A stretch of DNA of 7,853 nucleotides from Nitrososphaerota archaeon (GCA_028867395.1 JAGWGO010000057.1:1-7853); one strand, 5' to 3'. Numbered from the stretch's first letter, positions 1 to 6,085 are shown. A program made the numbers and translations. Notes: generated by a model not told the origin, from the letters alone.

Positions 1-136
1 CAAGGACATCAAAAACGAGCAAGCAAGAGAGATTGCGTCACGTGCAGTCTCTGCTGCAATGGAGCGCGATCCTGGTTCAGGCAACGGCATTGACATATTA
101 TCAATTCCGATGGTTGCAAGGGAGGTCTCTGCATAA
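1..136 (+). CDS. psmB: 20S proteasome beta subunit, C-terminal fragment (5' end outside window)
   Basis: An open frame runs from base 2 to the TAA at 134-136, giving the last 44 residues of a protein whose start lies upstream of the window. It contains ERDPGSGNGID, which matches the conserved helix and loop near the C-terminus of archaeal proteasome beta subunits (RDSASGGMID in Thermoplasma). The Asp (bases 68-70) and the Ser three residues later correspond to the Asp166/Ser169 pair that supports the catalytic N-terminal threonine, so as far as can be seen this is a catalytic-type subunit. The tail ends soon afterwards (SIPMVAREVSA), shorter than in Thermoplasma. The beta subunits form the inner proteolytic rings of the cytosolic 20S core. 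Its stop codon overlaps the start of the next gene (TAATG), which implies co-transcription and possibly translational coupling. The threonine active site and propeptide are not visible here. Confidence 0.85.
   Translation, partial: KDIKNEQAREIASRAVSAAMERDPGSGNGIDILSIPMVAREVSA
119..126 (+). promoter_or_regulatory. Shine-Dalgarno site for the alpha-type proteasome subunit
   Basis: AGGGAGGT lies nine bases before the ATG at 136, inside the 3' end of the beta subunit gene. It is complementary to the archaeal 16S rRNA 3' end and supports the ATG at 136 as the true start, with reinitiation at the TAATG overlap. Confidence 0.7.
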
Positions 137-801
137 TGTCCGAGCCTTCAAACACTGGAAGGTTTCCATTTTACGGACCGCAGGGCAGATTAGTTCTTGT
201 AGACAGCGCACTTGAAGCAGTAAGCCGAGGGTCAACAACAATTGGAATCAAGACTCCCAAGTTTGCCATACTCTCAAGCCAGATAAAGCCAACACACCCA
301 CTGATAGAACCGTCTGAGAAGATATTCTCAATCGATTATCATGTTGGTGCTACTGGCTCTGGATACATCGGAGACATCTTGCAATTAATTGACACTCTGA
401 GACTAGAGGCTCAAAAACACAAATTGACGTATGAGACTCCAATAGACACTGACTCTCTTGCAAAACATCTCAGCACCTATCTACACAACTATACAACATA
501 TGCAGTAAGGCCTCAAGCTGCCTCTGTAATAATTGCAGGATCAGACGAGACTGGCATACAGTTGTACCAAGTAGACCCAAGTGGGACCTTCTTTAGAGGT
601 TCTGGGTTTGCCATAGGCCAAGCCGCAGATATCGCGCTTGATGTTGTGACAAAAGAGTATAGTGCAGATTTGACCCAACAACAGGCAGTCGATCTTGCTA
701 AAAAGGCAATCGAGAAAGCACTTGGAGAAAAACCAGTTGTCGAGACTGGCATTGTTCTTGCAAGCGATAAAACATTTCACAAGTTGCCTCTAGAGAGATA
801 G
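136..801 (+). CDS. Divergent alpha-type 20S proteasome subunit
   Basis: A 221-residue proteasome-fold protein. GRLVLVDSALEAVSRGSTT (residues 18-35) aligns with the alpha signature GRLFQVEYAREAVKKGST, and the protein has an alpha-type N-terminal extension and no processed catalytic Thr1, so it is alpha class and presumably non-catalytic. Alpha subunits form the outer rings that gate entry and dock the PAN or Cdc48 ATPases. Lys62 in SEKIF corresponds to Thermoplasma Lys66, which binds the HbYX tail of the ATPase, and it is kept. By hand alignment the N-terminus is altered: the YDR start motif reads N-T-G (residues 6-8), the helix-0 Glu is Asp23 and the following Tyr is Ser24, while the gate Pro is kept as Pro15. 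The protein is about 12 residues shorter than Thermoplasma alpha, mainly at the C-terminus. Its gene overlaps the beta subunit gene by one base. It could be the only alpha subunit or a paralogue; the window cannot show which. Confidence 0.85.
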   Translation: MSEPSNTGRFPFYGPQGRLVLVDSALEAVSRGSTTIGIKTPKFAILSSQIKPTHPLIEPSEKIFSIDYHVGATGSGYIGDILQLIDTLRLEAQKHKLTYETPIDTDSLAKHLSTYLHNYTTYAVRPQAASVIIAGSDETGIQLYQVDPSGTFFRGSGFAIGQAADIALDVVTKEYSADLTQQQAVDLAKKAIEKALGEKPVVETGIVLASDKTFHKLPLER

Positions 802-811
802 ACCGATCCTC

Positions 812-832
812 TTTTTTATTTTTCAAATAAAA
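812..832. terminator. AT-rich terminator between convergent genes
   Basis: Between the convergent proteasome and permease genes lies a T-tract (812-817 and 819-823) that partly forms an inverted repeat, TTTTATTT and AAATAAAA with a 3-base spacer (814-832). T-tracts of this kind terminate archaeal RNA polymerase. It fits best for the plus-strand transcript; reading on the minus strand the T-run is shorter. Confidence 0.5.
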
Positions 833-865
833 TTCAGTACTCTAGGTTGGTATTTTTGGATTGCC

Positions 866-2104
866 TTAATCCCTTCGTAACGCAACAAGTGGAGATAGTT
901 TCGAGGCCTTCCAAGCAGGAAACACTCCTGCCATTATACTTAATGTAACAGACAAGAGCCAAACCTTGAGAAGATCTGCAGGGGCATAGATTGGCTGAAT
1001 GTTTGCTGCAGGTCCGGGACCTGTCGGACTGCCTATAGAAAACAAACTCATCAGATAACCTCCGCCTATTCCGATAACTATGCCAAGTGTGGCACCAATT
1101 ATTCCAATCAAGACGGCTTCCACAATAAACAGACCGAGTACGTCCGTATTTTGCGCCCCAATAGCTTTTAGTGTACCAATCTCGCGTACTCTCTCAGTTA
1201 CCGAGTTGTAAAGTGTTGTTACAATCCCAACGGCACCTACGACAAGAGCTATAATTCCAATCATCAAAACAAACATCGCGTTTCCGCTAGCGGTCTGCTC
1301 TCTTACTGCCATTATCGCTTTTGGGGTTGTTATGCCTAGTGTCTGCCCAAACTGGCCGGTGAGTTCCTGCTGTACAGTATCGACATATTCAGGGCTTAGG
1401 GCAAGGACTGTAACAGAATCATATTTTTCAGATTTGCGAAGCAGTTGGTCAGCTGCATTTAGATTAATTAACACCGAGTTGTCAAGGTAGTTATTTCCTG
1501 ACGGCTTCATTATCGCTGTAACTACAAAACTCTTTGTTTCTTGTTCTTGCTTTCCAGTAGGATCAGCATAAGTAAAAGTTGCTTGAACAGTTTGCCCCAC
1601 ACTTACAAATGGCGTAGTAGCACCTGGTGGATTTGCCACCGTGTCACCTACTATTATCGCCGCGTTGTCATTTGGTTTGATGGTTGACCCATCTACGTAT
1701 TCCACATTTGGCAAGATCTCAGATATCTTTGTTGGGTCCATCCCATGCACGCCAACGTGCTGTACATTTCCTTGAGACGATATCTGAATAGAGCCCGAAT
1801 AGCTTGGGCTTGTGTCTTCGACAAACGGAAGCTGTCTTATTCTGTTTACGATTACACTGTTTATTATAAGAGAAGCAGAAGAAGACTCGGAATGATAAGA
1901 ATGCAATCCAGAGCTTACAAAGATTACGTTTGCTGCCAATACATTGAACTGTTTTTCTAAAAATGCAGACTGCCCTGCACTCAGTCCATTTATGACAACA
2001 ACAAGGCTTGACCCTAGCACCACCATGAGTATAGTCAAGACAGTCCTGACCTTTCTATCCACCAAGGCCTCAAACGACAAAGAAAAAACATCTGTTGCAC
2101 GCAT
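866..2104 (-). CDS. ABC transporter permease, MacB/FtsX family
   Basis: A 412-residue membrane protein with the MacB layout. One N-terminal transmembrane helix (about 21-43, TVLTILMVVLGSSLVVV) is followed by a large extracytoplasmic domain (about 44-275, MacB core domain), then an FtsX domain with three helices (about 277-300, 323-352 and 379-398). VREIGTLKAIGA (306-317) and PAWKASKLSPLVALR at the end are hallmark FtsX motifs that contact the ATPase. Such permeases act with a separate LolD/MacB-type ATPase in export, lipoprotein handling or mechanotransmission; no ATPase gene is visible in this window, so the partner may lie elsewhere. I chose the ATG at 2104 because GGTGATCT sits just upstream. 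The frame can be extended to a TTG at 2134, adding 10 residues, but that start has no such site. The substrate cannot be inferred. Confidence 0.85.
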   Translation of the reverse strand: MRATDVFSLSFEALVDRKVRTVLTILMVVLGSSLVVVINGLSAGQSAFLEKQFNVLAANVIFVSSGLHSYHSESSSASLIINSVIVNRIRQLPFVEDTSPSYSGSIQISSQGNVQHVGVHGMDPTKISEILPNVEYVDGSTIKPNDNAAIIVGDTVANPPGATTPFVSVGQTVQATFTYADPTGKQEQETKSFVVTAIMKPSGNNYLDNSVLINLNAADQLLRKSEKYDSVTVLALSPEYVDTVQQELTGQFGQTLGITTPKAIMAVREQTASGNAMFVLMIGIIALVVGAVGIVTTLYNSVTERVREIGTLKAIGAQNTDVLGLFIVEAVLIGIIGATLGIVIGIGGGYLMSLFSIGSPTGPGPAANIQPIYAPADLLKVWLLSVTLSIMAGVFPAWKASKLSPLVALRRD

Positions 2105-2108
2105 GTTT

Positions 2109-2116
2109 AGATCACC
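2109..2116 (-). promoter_or_regulatory. Shine-Dalgarno site of the MacB-like permease
   Basis: Read on the minus strand this is GGTGATCT, complementary to the GATCACC at the 3' end of archaeal 16S rRNA, four bases before the ATG at 2104. It decides the start in favour of 2104 over the upstream TTG at 2134. Confidence 0.6.
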
Positions 2117-2248
2117 GCATAAAATATTTCTCAAACATTAGCAAAGAAATCAAACACATTACATCCACATTGGGCCTATGTTGGTCATCTCGGATTGATA
2201 GACATCCCATTGCCTGTACCCTAAAGGATATTCGTGTATGCCCACAAA

Positions 2249-2328
2249 TAAATCAAGTACAATTTTTTGCTAATAAAAATTCTATTTTCCAGCAATTTAT
2301 TGCAATCAAAAAGGTTGTACTTGATTTA
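2249..2328. repeat. Long inverted repeat, 14-bp perfect arms
   Basis: TAAATCAAGTACAA at 2249-2262 is the exact reverse complement of TTGTACTTGATTTA at 2315-2328. As RNA the stem can extend inward by two G-U and four A-U pairs (2263-2268 with 2309-2314), about 20 pairs closing a loop of about 40 bases. The loop holds a smaller dyad, GCAAT-TT-ATTGC (2292-2303). It could be a hairpin RNA, a paired operator or a remnant of a small repeat element. I see no second copy in this window. Confidence 0.7.
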
Positions 2329-2406
2329 CAAAAAATTAAAGTCTCATCTTCTGATATTTTTTAGATTTCAAATTGCTGAAATCTATGGAATCATTGTCTG
2401 GAATTA

Positions 2407-2427
2407 TGTTGGATAAACTGTCCAACA
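2407..2427. promoter_or_regulatory. Dyad-symmetric candidate operator upstream of the Ni/Co permease
   Basis: TGTTGGA (2407-2413) and TCCAACA (2421-2427) are exact inverted repeats around a 7-base spacer. The dyad ends one base before the TATA-like box at 2429, where a bound regulator would overlap the site for TBP/TFB. The winged-helix protein encoded downstream in the same operon is a candidate ligand. The binding itself is inference; the dyad is directly visible. Confidence 0.45.
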
Positions 2428-2428
2428 A

Positions 2429-2438
2429 TTTAAATAAT
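2429..2438 (+). promoter_or_regulatory. TATA-like box for the Ni/Co permease operon
   Basis: TTTAAATAAT is a good archaeal TATA-like element. With usual archaeal spacing, transcription would start near 2460, giving a leader of about 40 bases before the ATG at 2502. Confidence 0.5.
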
Positions 2439-2501
2439 ATCATTCGAAAGTTTCCCACGGATGCATTATACTGTTCAAAATGATTCATTGGGAAAGAAAC
2501 C

Positions 2502-3302
2502 ATGACATACGAATGGGCTTGGCTAGTCACTGGTTTGACTTTGGTAGGGATGGGCTTGCGCCATGCACTTGATGTCGATCATATTACAGCAATAGACAAC
2601 CTCATCAGATTCAACAACGCCTCACGGCAAGCAAGATGGGTTGGTGCTGGATTTAGCTCAGGCCACATGGTATCAGTTCTTGGAGAGATGCTACTCATGA
2701 TATTTGTTGCATCAAGCATAATCAATCATGGAAGTGTCATCTCCTTGTCGACTGGGATATTTGGAGCTGCAATGCTAGGAATTATTGGAATAGTTAATTT
2801 TTATGCCATGAAAAAGCACGGCAGGACTTCGGCATCAATACTTGCAGGCAAGATCCTTCCACGAACCAAATTTCTTGGTACAATGGGTTCATCTTTCCTG
2901 GTGGGCACAGTGTTTGGATTGGGATTTGATACTGCCACACAGCTGTCAGCCATTGCACTATCAGCTGCTGCCACAGTCATAGGAGGAATCGAGTCAGCAC
3001 TTGAGATGATAGCAATATTCGGAATAGGCATGATTGCGATGGATACCTTAGATAGCATATTGTTCAGAGCCGCCTTTGTCCGGACACTTGGAACAAAGGG
3101 GTTTAGGTTTCTATCTTATGGTCTTAGTGCCACCGCATTGATAATAGCAGGTACCTCATTTTATGAGAGCGTCAGCAATTCTAATCTAGTCCCAGAGTAT
3201 ACTGGACCTGTCTTGGCGGTAGGAGTAATGGTGTTTACGTTTACCTACACACGTGTGAGAAAAAGCAAAGAATCTCAAACCGCACAGATTAATATTAATT
3301 AA
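2502..3302 (+). CDS. NiCoT-family nickel/cobalt permease (HoxN/NixA type)
   Basis: A 266-residue polytopic membrane protein that takes up Ni2+ and/or Co2+. The family signature in the second helix is present as RHALDVDHITAIDN (residues 20-33), with the essential His21 and Asp26-His27. The other family motifs follow in order: SSGHMVSV (52-59), LGFDTATQ (140-147) and GMIAMDTLDS (176-185). Hydrophobic segments occur at about 6-19, 47-70, 84-102, 128-156, 166-183, 204-220 and 235-250. It is shorter than many bacterial NiCoT proteins. Nickel would serve enzymes such as urease and cobalt would serve cobalamin synthesis in this lineage, but which metal is preferred cannot be read from the motifs. 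The ATG at 2502 is chosen because the motif spacing and first helix begin there; only a weak purine-rich stretch precedes it. A winged-helix gene follows after 24 bp, presumably in the same operon. Confidence 0.88.
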   Translation: MTYEWAWLVTGLTLVGMGLRHALDVDHITAIDNLIRFNNASRQARWVGAGFSSGHMVSVLGEMLLMIFVASSIINHGSVISLSTGIFGAAMLGIIGIVNFYAMKKHGRTSASILAGKILPRTKFLGTMGSSFLVGTVFGLGFDTATQLSAIALSAAATVIGGIESALEMIAIFGIGMIAMDTLDSILFRAAFVRTLGTKGFRFLSYGLSATALIIAGTSFYESVSNSNLVPEYTGPVLAVGVMVFTFTYTRVRKSKESQTAQININ

Positions 3303-3326
3303 AAACCAAAAATCATGCAATAGCAT

Positions 3327-3968
3327 ATGCATAACGTCGTCAAACTACTTGGGAAGGTTGCGCAGAGGTATTACCCAAGCAGAGTATTATCATTTGAGCC
3401 TGCACATATCTTCAAGGTGCTACAGATCATACACACAAACACAAAAGCAAGCAGATCTATTTTGATAGAAGAGATTGGACTTGGAGAGGGCTCCATTAAA
3501 ACTCTAGTGAAGCACCTAAAGATGAACGGTCTTGTCACTACCTCAAAGTCCGGCATGATACTTACAAACAAAGGAACTGCCTTGTTTTCAAAATTAATTG
3601 AGGCCATACCAGCAGAAGCTGACATTAGAGAATCTTCAATTACCATCGGGAGAGCAAATCACGCACAACTTGTCAAGGGTTTGTCAGAGGATGTCGGTAG
3701 TGGCATTGAACAGAGAGATGCTGCCATAAAGATAGGAGCCCTCGGTGCAACAACTCTTGTATTTCGAGACAACAAGTTATTCACATCAGACAAGAGTTAT
3801 GACATTCCAATCAAGGACCATACGCTAACCCGTGAAGTAATTAAAAAGTTAGAGCCAGAAAATGGAGATGTTGTAATAGTTGCAAGTGCAGAAAATAAAA
3901 AAACTGCCGACTTGGCTGCAAAAAGAGCAGCACTTGAGACAATAGCAAACCATGAAAACCACTCTTAA
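3327..3968 (+). CDS. Winged-helix regulator, DUF4443-like; candidate metal-responsive regulator
   Basis: A 213-residue cytosolic protein. Residues about 24-90 form a winged helix: recognition-type segment EGSIKTLVKHLKMNGLV (54-70), then the wing TTSKSGMILTNKG (71-83). The C-terminal half (about 104-207), with SITIGRANHAQLVKG and GIEQRDAAIKIGALGATTL, resembles the archaeal DUF4443 domain as I remember it, a presumed ligand-sensing domain of unknown function. The protein has no cysteine; possible metal ligands are His2, His26, His36, His63, His112, His165 and a His-containing tail (HENHS). The gene begins 24 bp after the NiCoT permease and is probably co-transcribed, which suggests it controls metal uptake. 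There is no clear Shine-Dalgarno site before the ATG at 3327. The regulator class is seen; the nickel or cobalt link is inferred from position only. Confidence 0.7.
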   Translation: MHNVVKLLGKVAQRYYPSRVLSFEPAHIFKVLQIIHTNTKASRSILIEEIGLGEGSIKTLVKHLKMNGLVTTSKSGMILTNKGTALFSKLIEAIPAEADIRESSITIGRANHAQLVKGLSEDVGSGIEQRDAAIKIGALGATTLVFRDNKLFTSDKSYDIPIKDHTLTREVIKKLEPENGDVVIVASAENKKTADLAAKRAALETIANHENHS

Positions 3969-3986
3969 CAAACATAGTATTTTGGG

Positions 3987-5996
3987 CTAGAATTTTTTAT
4001 CAAAGATTAGTCTTGCCGAGTTTACCATAAATACAAGTTCAGAAGAGACGTGTATGAGAGCGGCAAGAAGGGGATTGATATGCCCAGTAAAGGCAAGAAC
4101 AAATCCAATTCCATCAACTGAAAGAGTTCCAAAGAAATTTTGCTTTACCACAAATATCGAGCCTCTGGACTTTTTTATGATATACGGTATCTTCATCAAG
4201 TCTTCGCTCATCAATACAACGTCGGCAGTCTCTACTGCTACGTCAGTTCCCGTCTTTCCCATAGCAATTCCAACATCGGCCTTGGCAAGGGCAGGCGCGT
4301 CGTTTATGCCATCACCTACCATGACCACAGTCTTTCCCTTGGTACTTTTTTTGACAATCTCTTCTATCCTTGTCACCTTGTCATCAGGAAGTAGTTCTGC
4401 ACCATATTCTTCAATGCCAACTTCCTCCGATATCCTCTTTGCAATTTTTTCATTATCACCAGTTAACATTATCACTTTTATGCCCATAGCTTTTAGTTCA
4501 GCAACAGCTTTTTTGGCATCAAGTCTTAACGAGTCTTCAAAAAATATTGCGCCTACTAGGGTTTTGTTTAATGTAACAAAGATTGTGGTAAGGGCAAATT
4601 CAAAGAGGTCAACATCTGTCTTTCTTACAATCTGCACTGTACGGCCTGCATTGTCTTTGTACTCATTGATAAGAAATTGAAAAGAATTGCTTTTGCCTCG
4701 TAGCATATCTTGGATGCTCTCTCCTGATGCTTCGATCTCTTTTTGTACAAACTCTAGATTGCCCACCCCTATCCTTGCGTCACCATAAGTTCCAACGACT
4801 CCCCTTCCCACGACCCCCACATCAGACACACGAGACCCACTAAATGAGATCAGTATTCCTTCCTCTAGCGCTTTTTCGCTGATTGCTACTGCGAGGGGAT
4901 GATTGACATTTTTCTCTACGATTGTAGCATATTCAAGAACCTTTCTTGGACTGATATCACCTATTGAAACAACTTGAGAGACAACAAGTTTGCCATGAGT
5001 GAGGGTGCCAGTCTTGTCAAATACTATCGTTCCTGCATGGCTTAGACTCTCAATCTGAAGACCACCCTTTGTCACAATACCGCGCTTTGAAAACTTGCCC
5101 GTAGTAGCAAGTAGCGCTATCGGTGTGCCTACGGCAAGACCGCAAGCTCCAGCAACCACAATTACAGATAGTGTCGATACAATGTTTTGTGTAACAAGAT
5201 AAGTTATGGCAGATAACCCAATTGCAAACTGGATAAGTCTTGTTGCCATCTTGTCTGTCAGTTTTTGTATTGGCGCCTTTGATGCTTCGGCTTCTTCAAC
5301 AAGATGAATTATCTTTGCAAAAGTTGTTTCAGAGGATTTTTTCTCTGATAAAATTTCAAGTTGGCCTGTAAGGTTTAGTGTCCCTGCAAAGACGCGGTCT
5401 CCTTTCTTTTTGTCAATTGGAATGCTTTCTCCAGTTATGCTAGATTGGTCTACAGTAGACAAGCCTGCAATTATGACCCCATCTACAGGAATTATGTCTC
5501 CTTCCCGAGCTATGATAATATCACCTATGTTTACATTCTCAATCTCAGTTGAGAATGTGTGTTCAGACTTGTCCTTGATAATCGCCATTCTCGGAGCCAG
5601 TTTGTAGAGGCTCTCAATGTTCTTTCTTCCTTTTTTTACTATAAGTCCTTCAACAAATTCTGATAATAAAGCAAAAAATGTCACCACTATTGCAGGAAGA
5701 AACTGTAATAGTAAAAGCGATGCAACTATGGCAATAACCATGGAAAGCTCCATGTTTACTCGCCCTTTCTTCAACGCGTACGTCGATTCCTTGAAGAGTG
5801 GATAACCGCCTACACCGACAGTTATGCCGATTATTGTTTTTGCAAGCCAGTCCGGTTGTAAAAGTTGTAGCCAAGCTACAAGTAGTGCAACTACTCCTAC
5901 GCCTGCTAGACGCAGGATCTCTATCTTCCTGTTCTCTTCAGGTTCTTGTGCAAGCTCATGTGCTTTTTTTGGATCGTATTCACATGCGCCTGACAT
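3987..5996 (-). CDS. P1B-type heavy-metal-transporting ATPase, atypical membrane metal site
   Basis: A 669-residue P-type ATPase of the inner membrane, predicted to move a transition metal across it with ATP, usually outward. Seen in order: helices at about 29-48, 50-67 and 84-120; actuator domain with TGES (188-191); helices at about 251-270 and 274-295; phosphorylation motif DKTGT with Asp327; P1B-specific His-Pro in NHPLAV (366-367); nucleotide-domain GRG (397-399); LTGDN (511-515); GDGIND (561-566); and the last two helices at about 621-638 and 641-660. Instead of the usual CPC, SPC or TPC, the metal-binding helix reads GAC (283-285) in VAGACGLAVGTP; the last helix has HVSSEL followed by Asn659. 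There is no N-terminal HMA or His-rich domain, only a short tail with Cys5. The ATG at 5996 is preceded by AGGAG. The gene is convergent with the Ni/Co uptake operon, 18 bp apart. The metal is unknown. Confidence 0.9.
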   Translation of the reverse strand: MSGACEYDPKKAHELAQEPEENRKIEILRLAGVGVVALLVAWLQLLQPDWLAKTIIGITVGVGGYPLFKESTYALKKGRVNMELSMVIAIVASLLLLQFLPAIVVTFFALLSEFVEGLIVKKGRKNIESLYKLAPRMAIIKDKSEHTFSTEIENVNIGDIIIAREGDIIPVDGVIIAGLSTVDQSSITGESIPIDKKKGDRVFAGTLNLTGQLEILSEKKSSETTFAKIIHLVEEAEASKAPIQKLTDKMATRLIQFAIGLSAITYLVTQNIVSTLSVIVVAGACGLAVGTPIALLATTGKFSKRGIVTKGGLQIESLSHAGTIVFDKTGTLTHGKLVVSQVVSIGDISPRKVLEYATIVEKNVNHPLAVAISEKALEEGILISFSGSRVSDVGVVGRGVVGTYGDARIGVGNLEFVQKEIEASGESIQDMLRGKSNSFQFLINEYKDNAGRTVQIVRKTDVDLFEFALTTIFVTLNKTLVGAIFFEDSLRLDAKKAVAELKAMGIKVIMLTGDNEKIAKRISEEVGIEEYGAELLPDDKVTRIEEIVKKSTKGKTVVMVGDGINDAPALAKADVGIAMGKTGTDVAVETADVVLMSEDLMKIPYIIKKSRGSIFVVKQNFFGTLSVDGIGFVLAFTGHINPLLAALIHVSSELVFMVNSARLIFDKKF
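3991..3998 (+). terminator. T-tract ending the Ni/Co permease operon
   Basis: AATTTTTTAT follows the regulator's stop codon by about 23 bases and lies within the 3' end of the convergent ATPase gene. A six-T run is enough for an archaeal terminator, but the assignment is by position only. Confidence 0.35.
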
Positions 5997-6002
5997 ATGT
6001 AT

Positions 6003-6007
6003 CTCCT
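6003..6007 (-). promoter_or_regulatory. Shine-Dalgarno site of the P1B ATPase
   Basis: AGGAG on the minus strand, six bases before the ATG at 5996, supports that start. It sits close to the transcription start predicted from the TATA-like box at 6022-6030, so the real leader may be longer than that box suggests. Confidence 0.45.
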
Positions 6008-6021
6008 AGTAAGCACCTTTG

Positions 6022-6030
6022 AATATAATT
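6022..6030 (-). promoter_or_regulatory. TATA-like box of the P1B ATPase gene
   Basis: AATTATATT on the minus strand is centred about 30 bases before the ATG at 5996, so transcription would start only a few bases before the gene. This fits the short or absent leaders common in archaea, though it conflicts with use of the nearby Shine-Dalgarno site. Confidence 0.4.
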
Positions 6031-6085
6031 TGAATAGTTAACGTATGCCTCAAATGACACGATAACAAATCTATTTCGTATCTCC

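Larger units (their letters stand above)
2105..2501. other. 397-bp intergenic region between divergent genes
   Basis: No convincing protein gene lies here: short open frames on both strands have low-complexity, non-domain translations. It holds the start signals of the divergent permease at the left, a long inverted repeat at 2249-2328, a compact dyad at 2407-2427 and a TATA-like box at 2429-2438 for the nickel/cobalt permease. The middle part is markedly AT-rich. A small non-coding RNA spanning the long inverted repeat is possible but not shown. Confidence 0.6.

Noticed and set aside
136..801. A catalytic beta-type identity for the divergent proteasome subunit
   Set aside because: The GRL...ALEAVSRGST helix and N-terminal extension are alpha-specific, and no Gly-Thr processing site leads to a catalytic Thr1.
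2244..2332. The long inverted repeat as a transposon remnant with ACAAA target duplication
   Set aside because: ACAAA flanks the left side, but the right copy overlaps the arm by one base and the sequence is A-rich, so the match is not meaningful without other genomic copies.
2095..2364. An 89-codon plus-strand frame in the intergenic region
   Set aside because: It starts inside the divergent permease gene, runs through AT-rich sequence and the inverted repeat, and its product has no domain-like pattern.
2407..2427. The dyad as a NikR operator
   Set aside because: It does not match the GTATGA-N16-TCATAC form, and no ribbon-helix-helix NikR gene is present in the window.
2336..2530. A 64-codon minus-strand frame over the promoter of the nickel/cobalt permease
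   Set aside because: It overlaps the TATA box, the dyad and the permease start, and its translation shows no recognisable motif.
4054..4680. A 208-codon open frame on the plus strand opposite the P1B ATPase
   Set aside because: It is antisense to a gene with every P-type ATPase motif, and its translation is Ser/Thr/Pro-rich with no domain, as expected of a shadow frame.
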